Below are positions 1 through 6,871 of a stretch of 41,419 bases of DNA, in pieces. The position numbers and the translations under genes are program-made. A model generated the notes under the pieces. It searched no databases. It had not been told where the DNA came from and worked only from the letters and a program-made list of their open reading frames with translations. The DNA is from Bacteroidota bacterium (lineage in GTDB: Bacteria; Bacteroidota; Bacteroidia; AKYH767-A; OLB10), in the NCBI GenBank assembly GCA_963169675.1, contig CAUJFJ010000268.1, positions 1 through 41,419 of the forward strand, written 5' to 3'. Each line of letters opens with the position of its first letter. Within the stretch, counting starts at the first letter, position 1.

Positions 1-170
1 CAATGTAAAATTCAAACTCATCTTACGAATATTTGCTGTAGTGAAAAGGCAAGAAATGTATGTTGATAACTACAAAAATGCAGCTTAAATGATAAATAAA
101 TTTGCTAATTTGGATATCCTAGAATACGACTACGCTCAGGGAAAAGAATTATCAAATCACCAAATCAAGA

Positions 171-307
171 GCAGTCACATTTTTGTTACTGAGAAACGAA
201 AAATCAGCACACCAGCACATTTGCACCCCTCGGCTTCGCTCTGGGCAAGCATTAGCACATCAAAAAGCAGTCACATCTTTGTAACTAAGGAACAAAAAAT
301 CAGCACC
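171..307 (+). repeat. degenerate ~40-bp direct repeat, 96-bp period
   Basis: The segment at 171-210 recurs at 267-306 with about five substitutions; both copies start gcagtcacat and end aaatcagcac. The period of 96 bp is a multiple of three, which keeps an open frame through both copies. The sequence between the copies includes one of the palindromic boxes described separately. Confidence 0.6.
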
Positions 308-470
308 CTTCGGCGATGCTCAGGGCAGCGCATCAGCACGCCTCAATCCGCCATCTGGCGGACGGGGACCACATATTTCTACACAATTACATTCCATTAG
401 CACACTAGCACATTGGCACATTAGCACCCCTCGGCTGCGCTCTGGGCACCCATTCGACTGCGCTCAGGGG
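227..470. repeat. four short palindromic CCC-TTCG...GCTC-GGG boxes
   Basis: Four related boxes sit at 227-245, 306-325, 427-446 and 449-470. Each begins with CCC or CCCC, carries a TCGGC or TTCGAC core, then GCTC, and ends GGG. They resemble the small dispersed element of the form CCCTGAGC...TCGAAGGG found between genes in many bacterial genomes, Bacteroidota included. No function can be assigned. Confidence 0.5.
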
Positions 471-595
471 CAAGCATTTTAACATACAAATGGTGCTATT
501 GCACCCCAAAATAAGATACATTCACCAAAAAAGAGATAGGTCTCTTTGGGGGCGAGGCTAAATTGGTTACATCACACGATAAAAACCACTTTAAA

Positions 596-856
596 ATGAC
601 AAAAAACGTTTCTATTACAGAATTTAATGAATTGAGTACTGATGAAAAGGCCTGGTATCTTTGGCATGGCGCTGCTTTTTTGCATGTTTATGAAAAGGAT
701 AAATACCGTATTAATCTCTTTCATCTTAACAATTACTACATCGAATTATGGTACCATATAGAGGGAAATCAGGTGGAAAACATCCGTGCATTTACTTCAA
801 CTGAATTGCTGGCTCCTTTTCTGGAGAATATTAATATAGATTGCGTTTTGCACTGA
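596..856 (+). CDS. small conserved-looking hypothetical protein (86 aa)
   Basis: The product is 86 residues if started at the ATG at 596; an in-frame TTG at 563 would add 11 residues with no visible signal. It has no signal peptide or membrane segment and is rich in aromatic residues (WYLWHGAAFL, NNYYIELWYH). It looks like a small cytosolic protein of a kind common in Bacteroidota genomes, but I cannot name a function. Its core aligns by eye with the 80-residue protein on the opposite strand at 1749-1991: both have a G-x-FL segment, a hydrophobic L-x-L-x-x-Y(I/V)E strand, a VE-x-I segment and a terminal L...(F/Y)(L/V). A good intrinsic terminator follows at 893, which supports a real transcript. 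Function unknown; coding status fairly likely. Confidence 0.65.
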   Translation: MTKNVSITEFNELSTDEKAWYLWHGAAFLHVYEKDKYRINLFHLNNYYIELWYHIEGNQVENIRAFTSTELLAPFLENINIDCVLH

Positions 857-892
857 AAAACATAAAATAATATATTCTTAAAAATTCTATGC

Positions 893-913
893 ACGCTCTT
901 CGGAGCGTTTTTT
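893..913 (+). terminator. intrinsic terminator with UUCG tetraloop
   Basis: ACGCTC at 893-898 and GAGCGT at 903-908 pair around a TTCG tetraloop, followed directly by a run of six T (908-913). It is 37 nt after the stop of the small gene at 596-856. Confidence 0.8.
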
Positions 914-952
914 GTTGCTGATATTCAGCGATTTACAAGCCTTTCAGATTTT

Positions 953-969
953 TTGGCATGAGAATTGAA
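953..969 (+). promoter_or_regulatory. candidate sigma-54 (RpoN) promoter for the DUF4476 gene
   Basis: TTGGCATG-AGAA-TTGAA resembles the -24/-12 consensus TTGGCACG-N4-TTGCA. It has the required 10-nt gap between GG and the second element, and differs at two positions (C to T at -24, C to A at -12). The predicted start near 980 would give a leader of about 30 nt containing a GGAGG ribosome site. The replaced C of the -12 GC lowers confidence. Confidence 0.35.
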
Positions 970-1010
970 AAGTGGCTTCCATCTAACTTAAAAAATGGAG
1001 GACACAAAAC

Positions 1011-1691
1011 ATGAAAAAGATCGTACTCATTATCGCGATTATTATGTACGCCTCCGTGCAGATCAGAGCATCGCACCTGGCGTCGGACTTTAACCTGAGA
1101 TTATTTGATCAGGCATTGTTCACAGTTAACATCGACCATCAGGTTTTTAATACACCGACAAATCGTTTCCAATTAAAAGCGATTGCTCCCGGTCAACACT
1201 TTTTAAGAGTTACCCGTTTAGAGCATGGTTACTATGGCCCACATACTGTTCCAGTACTTGTATTCAGTGGTTACATCGACCTTCCTTCAGGCGCACAAAT
1301 AAATGCAATGATTGATCGTCAGAACAGATTCCGAATTAACAAAATTATTCCATTCGTTGTAGCACCTGTTTGTGCAACTCCTTACATGCCAGAACCTGTT
1401 CAATATGGAATGAGTGATTATGAATTTGATCAGTTACGAAATACTATCGACCGATTGAGTTTTGACAGCAGTCGTATGCAAGTAGCAAAACAAGCCATTG
1501 CACATAACATGGTAACCACCCGTCAGGTATATGCACTGATGAACATGATGACTTTCGAATCGAATAAACTGGAACTTGCTAAGTATGCTTATGCGCAAAC
1601 TGTAGATAAACAAAATTACTTTGTGGTGAATGATGCATTCACATTTGAAAGCAGCATACTTAATCTGAATGATTTTATATACCGAAGTTAA
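1011..1691 (+). CDS. exported DUF4476 domain protein
   Basis: The product has 226 residues. It starts with a clear signal peptide (MKKIVLIIAIIMYASVQIRA) and ends with a C-terminal DUF4476 domain at about 134-224. That domain is recognised by the paired motifs FDSSRMQVAKQAI, TTRQVYALMNMMTFESNKLELAKYAY and VDKQNYFVVNDAFTFESS. The middle (about 25-110) looks like a beta-rich domain with GYYGPHTV. DUF4476 proteins are secreted or surface proteins of Bacteroidota with no established function. A GGAGG sequence about 10 nt before the ATG is unusually strong for this window. A sigma-54-like element lies at 953 and an intrinsic terminator at 1717, so this appears to be a single-gene transcript. Confidence 0.85.
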   Translation: MKKIVLIIAIIMYASVQIRASHLASDFNLRLFDQALFTVNIDHQVFNTPTNRFQLKAIAPGQHFLRVTRLEHGYYGPHTVPVLVFSGYIDLPSGAQINAMIDRQNRFRINKIIPFVVAPVCATPYMPEPVQYGMSDYEFDQLRNTIDRLSFDSSRMQVAKQAIAHNMVTTRQVYALMNMMTFESNKLELAKYAYAQTVDKQNYFVVNDAFTFESSILNLNDFIYRS

Positions 1692-1716
1692 TTGAAAAAA
1701 AAGTTGTGTTAGCCCA

Positions 1717-1746
1717 GGGCGGACCCGTAAGTTCGCCCATTTTTAT
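1717..1746 (+). terminator. intrinsic terminator after the DUF4476 gene
   Basis: GGGCGGA at 1717-1723 pairs with TTCGCCC at 1732-1738 (7 bp with one G-T pair). It is followed by a T-rich run at 1740-1748. It lies 25 nt past the stop codon and just before the stop of the convergent small gene. Confidence 0.75.
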
Positions 1747-1748
1747 TT

Positions 1749-1991
1749 CTAACTGATCAGGTGACGCAACTCTCTTTTCTTTACGTACAGGGCCAACCTG
1801 TTGGTATCATTCAGAAAGTCGATATCCTCAACTTCTTTACTTTTCACTACCACTTCCACATAGCGGCCGTATAATTCGTACAACGCACAAGTCTTGCCCC
1901 GCTCTTTTCGCAGTGCAAGAAAACTCCCTGCTTCCAAAAGCACTCCGGCTCTGGTTTCAAGGTCTTCCATTAAAAACCGCATCTTTTTCAT
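1749..1991 (-). CDS. small hypothetical protein (80 aa), likely paralogue of the 596-856 product
   Basis: I place the start at the ATG at 1991 (MKKMRFLMEDL). A GTG at 2057 would extend the frame by 22 residues but gives no recognisable feature. There is no signal peptide. The segment AGSFLALRKERGKTCALYELYGRYVEVVVKSKEVEDI can be laid over the 596-856 product with matching FL, aromatic/Leu, Y(I/V)E and VE-x-I positions. The two genes flank the DUF4476 gene on opposite strands. It is convergent with the DUF4476 gene and divergent from the lipoprotein at 2082. Function unknown. Confidence 0.6.
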   Translation of the reverse strand: MKKMRFLMEDLETRAGVLLEAGSFLALRKERGKTCALYELYGRYVEVVVKSKEVEDIDFLNDTNRLALYVKKRELRHLIS

Positions 1992-2069
1992 GACTCCATT
2001 ATACCATATCTCAAGTATCGGGTTTGGGTAAAATTTGGCTAAAACATTACATTGCACCTTACAAAACCT

Positions 2070-2077
2070 TAAATTTG
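2070..2077 (+). promoter_or_regulatory. -7 promoter box TAAATTTG, 4 nt before ATG
   Basis: TAAATTTG matches the Bacteroidota -7 consensus TAnnTTTG and ends 4 nt before the ATG at 2082. Transcription would then start at or next to the A of ATG. A TTG lies at 2052, at a shorter than usual spacing of 15 nt. Confidence 0.5.
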
Positions 2078-2081
2078 TAAG

Positions 2082-2570
2082 ATGAAAGGTTTAAAAACAC
2101 GGATTTTAGCACTGCTCCTGTCATTCACGGCTTTATTTGCAGGATGTGATACCAAAGACGATAATCCGGCATCACCCAACAACCCATCCTGTTCCTCTAA
2201 CGGAGGCATATTTTTAAGTGCCCGCATCGATAACCTCACGTGGTGTGCCGATTCAACCCTGAATGGTGCTTTATCGGGTTCACTTGCTGTCTCAGGGGCA
2301 TCATCCGGCAACAGCCGCACCATTTCAATTATGCTGGATGATCTTTCACCCGGAACTTATTCCGCAAAATTTAGCCGAAACAAGTTTCAATATACCGATA
2401 ACGGAACCGTATACCAATCTACCAATACCAATCCCGGATCAATTACCATAACAGAACATAATACTTCGCTGAATTTTGTAACGGGTACTTTTCTGGTTAC
2501 CCTGAATAATAATACTGCCGGAGACAAAACATTATCGAATGGATCATTTAAAGTCTATTATACTGAATAA
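2082..2570 (+). CDS. DUF6252-like lipoprotein
   Basis: The product has 162 residues. A type II signal peptide ends in the lipobox LFAGC, so Cys21 is the predicted lipidation site. The mature part begins with a D/N/P-rich spacer (DTKDDNPASPNNP). It continues as a beta-rich domain: FLSARIDNLTWCADSTLNGALSGSLAVSG, then ISIMLDDLSPGTY, then GSITITEHN, then GTFLVTLNN and a final NGSFKVYY strand. This order of motifs fits the DUF6252 family of Bacteroidota lipoproteins, whose role is unknown. It is the first of three plus-strand exported-protein genes; only 10 nt separate it from the next ATG. A -7 box lies 4 nt before the start codon, suggesting a leaderless mRNA. The family call is by eye. Confidence 0.75.
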   Translation: MKGLKTRILALLLSFTALFAGCDTKDDNPASPNNPSCSSNGGIFLSARIDNLTWCADSTLNGALSGSLAVSGASSGNSRTISIMLDDLSPGTYSAKFSRNKFQYTDNGTVYQSTNTNPGSITITEHNTSLNFVTGTFLVTLNNNTAGDKTLSNGSFKVYYTE

Positions 2571-2580
2571 AACAAATTTT

Positions 2581-3117
2581 ATGAAACTGTCCAAGTCGTT
2601 TATCCTGATTTTCATTTGTATTGCAATTTTATCGATTTCAAAATCTGCTACTGCACAAGTTGCCAACAAACCACCCGATCGTATGAAAATGCTTACTGCA
2701 TTTAACGGAGAATGGAAAGGTGAAATGGTTACTGTGGTGGAGAAGAAAAAAATAAAATATAAGCTGAGCCACACCTCTGAAAAAGTTGCAGGTGGCTGGG
2801 GAGTACAACTTACGGAAGTTGCTATGATTCCTGAGAAGGGAAAATATCAGGCAGCAAGAATTTTCAGCTACAGCGCTACAGGCGATACTACTTACATGTA
2901 TACAATTGACAGCAATGGTGAAACCTGGTTTTACAAAGGCATTTGGGAAACTACCAAAAAATTATTGCTGAAAGCGTCGCATCAATCGGGAGCAGCAATG
3001 ATTGAAAAAACAATCAGCTATCATTTTCTGTCGCCCAAAGAATATGAATTAAAGAGTATCACCAAAACTGAAGGTAAGCCGGATGATATTGTTGAAATTA
3101 AAATGCTGAGACAATAA
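2581..3117 (+). CDS. exported small protein, possibly lipocalin/DUF1579-like
   Basis: The ATG at 2581 gives 178 residues with a normal signal peptide (MKLSKSFILIFICIAILSIS, cleaved after SATAQ). An upstream in-frame ATG at 2539 overlaps the preceding gene and would bury the signal, so I reject it. The mature protein begins with a short FNGEWKGEM strand, then alternating beta strands with GGWGVQLTEV, YQAARIFSYSATGDTTYMYTID and WFYKGIW. This resembles DUF1579 or calycin-like proteins that open with 'GxWxGE', but the similarity is weak. It sits 10 nt after the lipoprotein gene and 26 nt before the Asp-box gene, so co-transcription is likely. Confidence 0.7.
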   Translation: MKLSKSFILIFICIAILSISKSATAQVANKPPDRMKMLTAFNGEWKGEMVTVVEKKKIKYKLSHTSEKVAGGWGVQLTEVAMIPEKGKYQAARIFSYSATGDTTYMYTIDSNGETWFYKGIWETTKKLLLKASHQSGAAMIEKTISYHFLSPKEYELKSITKTEGKPDDIVEIKMLRQ

Positions 3118-3143
3118 TAGCATTCCTAAAACAAGCACACCAC

Positions 3144-4706
3144 ATGAAAAGGAAAATAACATTCTTCATTCTTGCAATAGCAACCGGAAGTTGTTCCCTG
3201 ATAAACGCACAACATACCAATGTGATGATCAGCAGCAATAACTTTCCGAATGAACCATCTATTGCCATCAATCCGAAAAATACCAATGAACTGGTTGCAG
3301 GTTCTAACATCGATAACTACTACTACTCTACTGATGGAGGCTTAACATGGACAGAAGATTTACTCACGAGCACCTATGGCGTTTGGGGTGATCCTGTGAT
3401 TGCATGCGACACCACAGGCAGTTTTTATTTTTTCCATTTGAGTAATCCACCATCGGGAAGTTGGATCGACCGCATCGTTTGCCAACGCACCAATTCACCC
3501 GGCGGAATTTGGACACCGGGAACCTACACCGGGTTAAATGGCAACAAAGCACAGGATAAACATTGGGTGGCAATCAATAAAAACACCAATGGCATTTACA
3601 TGACCTGGACTGAATTTGATGCGTATGGCAGCAATATTCCAACTGACAGTTCCCGAATTATGTTTTCACGATCACTCGATCAGGGGCAGACCTGGAGTAG
3701 TGCATTAAAAATAAATGAAGTGTCGGGTGACTGTATTGATGAAGATAACACTACCGAGGGTGCTGTTCCTGCAATTGGACCAAATGGTGAAGTATATGTT
3801 GCATGGGCCGGTCCAGCGGGATTGGTTTTTGACCGTTCAACGGATGGTGGAAACACCTGGTTAAGTCAGGATATTTTTGTGAGTGCCATTCCCGGAGGCT
3901 GGGATTTTGCTATCCCCGGAATTTACCGCGCCAATGGATTGCCAATAACAACATGTGATTTGAGTGGTGGTCCGAATCATGGAACCATTTACATTAGCTG
4001 GACCGATCAGCGTAACGGAGTCACTGATACTGATGTATGGCTCGTGAAATCGGTTGATGGTGGCAACACCTGGAGTGCTCCCATTAAAGTAAATGATGAT
4101 ACATCAAACCGTCAACAGTTTTTTACATGGATGACTTTGGATCAGGCAACAGGAGAACTATGGTTTGTATTTTATGATCGCAGGAATTACAATGATACAC
4201 GTACGGATGTTTATATGGCTCGTTCTGCAGATGGCGGAAATACCTTTCAGAATTTTAAGGTCAGTGATACGCCATTCATTCCCACTCCCGGAGTTTTCTT
4301 CGGTGATTACACCAATGTTACTGCTCATAACAATGTCGTACGCCCGATCTGGACACGACTGCACAACGGATCACTTACACTTTGGACGGCCATTATAGAT
4401 CCATTGGCAACCGGCATAGAAAATAATAATGGTTTGTCAAATGATGTACTGTTGCTGGAGCAGAATTATCCGAATCCTTATAAGCAACAAACAACGTTCA
4501 GCTTTAAACTTCACCAGACAGAAGAAGTGACTTTAAAAGTTTATGATTTTTTTGGAAGGTGTATCGCTATTCCTGTCAATAAAGAAATTTTAGGATATGG
4601 TAAGCATGTAAAAGTATTTGATGAACCACTTGCCAACGGCACCTATTTCTATGAATTAAAAGCAGGTTCCAAACTTATGCGCCGCAAGATGCTTGTGATT
4701 GATTAA
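3144..4706 (+). CDS. secreted Asp-box (sialidase-like) propeller with T9SS sorting domain
   Basis: The product has 520 residues with an N-terminal signal peptide (ILAIATGSCSLINAQ). The body carries five Asp-box motifs of the form S-x-D-x-G-x-T-W: YSTDGGLTW, SRSLDQGQTW, DRSTDGGNTW, VKSVDGGNTW and ARSADGGNTF. These mark a sialidase/neuraminidase-type six-bladed propeller. The catalytic Arg triad and Tyr of true sialidases cannot be confirmed by eye, so enzymatic activity is not claimed. Residues from about 435 form a T9SS type A C-terminal domain (LLEQNYPNPYKQQTTFSF ... GTYFYELKAGSKLMRRKMLV). The protein is therefore probably exported by T9SS and attached to the surface or released. It is last in the 2082-4706 run and is followed by a strong terminator. 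Confidence 0.85.
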   Translation: MKRKITFFILAIATGSCSLINAQHTNVMISSNNFPNEPSIAINPKNTNELVAGSNIDNYYYSTDGGLTWTEDLLTSTYGVWGDPVIACDTTGSFYFFHLSNPPSGSWIDRIVCQRTNSPGGIWTPGTYTGLNGNKAQDKHWVAINKNTNGIYMTWTEFDAYGSNIPTDSSRIMFSRSLDQGQTWSSALKINEVSGDCIDEDNTTEGAVPAIGPNGEVYVAWAGPAGLVFDRSTDGGNTWLSQDIFVSAIPGGWDFAIPGIYRANGLPITTCDLSGGPNHGTIYISWTDQRNGVTDTDVWLVKSVDGGNTWSAPIKVNDDTSNRQQFFTWMTLDQATGELWFVFYDRRNYNDTRTDVYMARSADGGNTFQNFKVSDTPFIPTPGVFFGDYTNVTAHNNVVRPIWTRLHNGSLTLWTAIIDPLATGIENNNGLSNDVLLLEQNYPNPYKQQTTFSFKLHQTEEVTLKVYDFFGRCIAIPVNKEILGYGKHVKVFDEPLANGTYFYELKAGSKLMRRKMLVID

Positions 4707-4726
4707 GCAAATTACCAATAAATACA

Positions 4727-4762
4727 AAAGCGGGCTATGAAAAATCATAACCCGCTTTTTTT
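4727..4762. terminator. intrinsic terminator between convergent genes
   Basis: A 14-bp stem with one mismatch (AAAGCGGG-x-TATGA with TCATA-x-CCCGCTTT) surrounds an AAAA loop. It is followed by seven T on the plus strand. It ends the Asp-box gene transcript, and the stem with its leading A residues could also act on lysS. Confidence 0.85.
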
Positions 4763-4796
4763 ATTCGTTAAAATTATTTTCCGCTTCCTGCAGCAA

Positions 4797-6509
4797 TTAA
4801 TTATTCATCCAGTTTTTAACATCATCAATTGCCGGCATAGGTGCTTCAATTTTAAGCTTCTTACGCATCCCGCCAAGGTCGTTGAATAGTTTATTTGGGT
4901 TCAGACTTTTCAACTGATCTTTGGTAGTGACTCCCATTTTTGTGAGTACCTCATCCCAGGGAGAAGGAATTCCTTCAAGAGCCTGATCAACGTTTAAGCC
5001 ACCGGTATTAGTCTCTGGGCGCATTTGCGGAAAGAAGAGCACATCCTGAATAGAAGCAGAATTAGTCATGATCATACTCAAACGATCGATACCTATTCCA
5101 AGTCCGGCAGTTGGAGGCATACCAAATTCTATAGCTCGAAGAAAATCTTCGTCGAGTTGCATGGCTTCTTCATCACCACGTTTACCGAGCTCCAGTTGTT
5201 CCTCAAAACGTTTGCGCTGATCGATAGGATCATTCAATTCACTGAATGCATTGCAAATTTCCTTACCATTGCAAATTGCTTCAAAGCGTTCTACCAATCC
5301 CGGTTTCGAGCGATGCTTTTTTGCGAGTGGCGACATCTCCACAGGATAATCTGTGATAAATGTTGGCTGGATAAGTTTATGTTCACAGGTCTCACCGAAA
5401 ATTTCATCGATAAGCTTTCCGCGGCCCATACTTTCGTCTGTTTTAATATTCAGTTTCGTTGCTACCTCTCTGATACCTTTTTCGTCCATCTCAGCGATAT
5501 CGAATCCGGTGAAGTGCTGAATAGCTTCATACATACTGAACCGTTTCCAGGGGCGCTTAAAATCGATGGTATGATCACCCACTTTTACAGCCGTTGTTCC
5601 ATGCAGATCCATTGCAATTTTTTCCACCATTTCCTCTACGAGATTCATCATCCACTGATAATCTTTGTAGGCAACATAAAGTTCCATTTGAGTGAACTCG
5701 GGATTATGAAAGCGGCTCATTCCTTCATTTCTGAAATCTTTCGAGAACTCATAGACCCCATCATAACCTCCAACAATAAGACGCTTCAGGTATAGCTCGT
5801 TCGCAATACGCAGGTAAAGGGTCATATCGAGGGTATTGTGATGCGTTTTAAACGGCCTAGCAGCAGCACCTCCGTAAAGGGGTTGCAGAATAGGTGTTTC
5901 CACTTCCAGATAACCCTTTGTATTGAGATAAGATCTCATGGAGTTAGTCAGTTGGGTCCGTTTGATGAAAGTCTCGCGCACATGTGGATTCACAATGAGA
6001 TCGACATACCGCTGACGGTAACGTTGTTCAGGATCTGAAAAGGCATCAAACAACTGACCATCTTTTTCTTTAACAACAGGCAACGGCCGGAGTGACTTAG
6101 ACAAAATTTTAAATTCAGTTACATGAATGCTGATTTCACCCAACTGAGTTTTGAAAGCATATCCCTGAACGCCAATAATATCGCCAATATCGAGCAGTTT
6201 CTTAAAGACTGTATTGTACAAAGTTTTATCATCGCCCGGACAAATATCATCTCTTCTGAAATAGAGCTGAATTCTGCCATGTGAATCCTGCAATTCCACA
6301 AAAGAAGCATTCCCCATAATACGGCGACTCATAATACGGCCGGCAATAGAGAGATTGGTCAATGCCGATGGATCCCTTTCGAAATTATCGAGTATATACT
6401 TTGAAGTTGTATTAAATTCAAATAATTCAGCCGGGTAGGGATTAATACCGAGGCTGTAAAGCTCATCAAGTGCCTTACGCCGAAGCTGTTCCTGATCGTT
6501 TAGTTCCAT
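4797..6509 (-). CDS. lysS: lysyl-tRNA synthetase, class II
   Basis: This enzyme charges tRNA-Lys with lysine using ATP in the cytosol. The 570-residue product opens like other LysRS ([24 protein letters not shown]). It has the anticodon-binding OB fold at about 55-140, class II motif 2 at about 259-277 ([18 protein letters not shown]) and motif 3 at about 467-478 ([12 protein letters not shown]). The usual bacterial core ends near residue 499 (FFPQMRPE). About 70 further residues form a C-terminal extension ([19 protein letters not shown] ... KNWMNN) of the kind seen in Bacteroidota LysRS. The ATG at 6509 is firmly set by homology and lies 4 nt after a -7 box, so the mRNA may be leaderless. 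It is a single-gene unit. Confidence 0.98.
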   Translation of the reverse strand: MELNDQEQLRRKALDELYSLGINPYPAELFEFNTTSKYILDNFERDPSALTNLSIAGRIMSRRIMGNASFVELQDSHGRIQLYFRRDDICPGDDKTLYNTVFKKLLDIGDIIGVQGYAFKTQLGEISIHVTEFKILSKSLRPLPVVKEKDGQLFDAFSDPEQRYRQRYVDLIVNPHVRETFIKRTQLTNSMRSYLNTKGYLEVETPILQPLYGGAAARPFKTHHNTLDMTLYLRIANELYLKRLIVGGYDGVYEFSKDFRNEGMSRFHNPEFTQMELYVAYKDYQWMMNLVEEMVEKIAMDLHGTTAVKVGDHTIDFKRPWKRFSMYEAIQHFTGFDIAEMDEKGIREVATKLNIKTDESMGRGKLIDEIFGETCEHKLIQPTFITDYPVEMSPLAKKHRSKPGLVERFEAICNGKEICNAFSELNDPIDQRKRFEEQLELGKRGDEEAMQLDEDFLRAIEFGMPPTAGLGIGIDRLSMIMTNSASIQDVLFFPQMRPETNTGGLNVDQALEGIPSPWDEVLTKMGVTTKDQLKSLNPNKLFNDLGGMRKKLKIEAPMPAIDDVKNWMNN

Positions 6510-6513
6510 GGGG

Positions 6514-6521
6514 CAAAGATA
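6514..6521 (-). promoter_or_regulatory. -7 promoter box TATCTTTG, 4 nt before the lysS ATG
   Basis: TATCTTTG matches TAnnTTTG exactly and is followed by CCCC and then the lysS ATG. No clear TTG element is seen at the expected distance upstream, where TGATAGA repeats lie instead. Confidence 0.55.
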
Positions 6522-6530
6522 ACAGATATC

Positions 6531-6564
6531 AGATGATAGATGATAAATGATAGATGATAGATGG
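6531..6564. repeat. TGATAGA heptamer microsatellite upstream of lysS
   Basis: Four to five copies of the heptamer TGATAGA, one of them variant (TGATAAA), lie just upstream of the lysS promoter box. The same heptamer array occurs at 31412-31441, about 25 kb away. Confidence 0.75.
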
Positions 6565-6871
6565 GAAATTTGTTAAAAGTTTATGAATTAAGGAGTTTGA
6601 TCGGTAAACAGGGTTTAGATAAAATAGCAATTATCGAAAAGTAACCATAATAAAACCTCCTTAATTCCACTAAGAATAAGTTGAATTAAGGAGAAAAACA
6701 CAACCGGGATGGACATAAAAAAAGCAGACGGGAACCACCCCGTCTGCGACCTCAATAAACCGGCACTTAACAAGTACTTGATTAGCAGGAACCTTTCAGT
6801 TATTAACCCTATGCTGAGTAGGAATTATTTGCTGAGGGTGACCGGACTAAATACCCGCCGGGAAAATAGCA
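6565..6871. other. intergenic region with two minus-strand hairpins
   Basis: No gene is visible here. The sequence GAATTAAGGAG occurs at 6586 and 6683 and inverted at 6657, so the last two form an 11-bp stem (6657-6667 with 6683-6693) with a 15-nt loop. On the minus strand the stem is followed by GTTTTA. A stronger terminator lies at 6717-6747. About 120 nt of untranslated DNA separate that terminator from the GIN-barrel stop codon. Confidence 0.6.
6717..6747 (-). terminator. intrinsic terminator of the sigma/anti-sigma/GIN module
   Basis: GCAGACGGG and CCCGTCTGC form a perfect 9-bp stem (6724-6732 with 6739-6747). On the minus strand it is followed by seven T (6723-6717). It ends the transcript coming from 6872. 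Confidence 0.85.

Larger units (their letters stand above)
1..595. other. repeat-rich intergenic region without a convincing gene
   Basis: This stretch lies before the first credible gene. It holds degenerate direct repeats, short palindromic GC-rich boxes and low-complexity runs of the type 'cattagcacattggcac'. An open frame at 89-400 exists but its translation simply follows the repeats and resembles no protein family I know. The left edge is cut by the window, so the 3' end of an upstream gene could begin just outside. Confidence 0.6.

Noticed and set aside
89..400. 103-residue open frame with internal KSSHIFVT repeats
   Set aside because: The translation only mirrors the 96-bp direct repeat and palindromic boxes, with no family features and no clear ribosome site. 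It could be revisited if orthologues exist.
2069..2323. 84-residue minus-strand frame
   Set aside because: It overlaps the lipoprotein gene antisense and shows no family features.
3144..4706. firm call as a sialidase
   Set aside because: Asp boxes occur in many propellers, and the catalytic Arg triad and Tyr could not be confirmed by eye.
5025..5795. 256-residue plus-strand frame inside lysS
   Set aside because: It lies wholly antisense to a firmly identified lysS and has no recognisable motifs.
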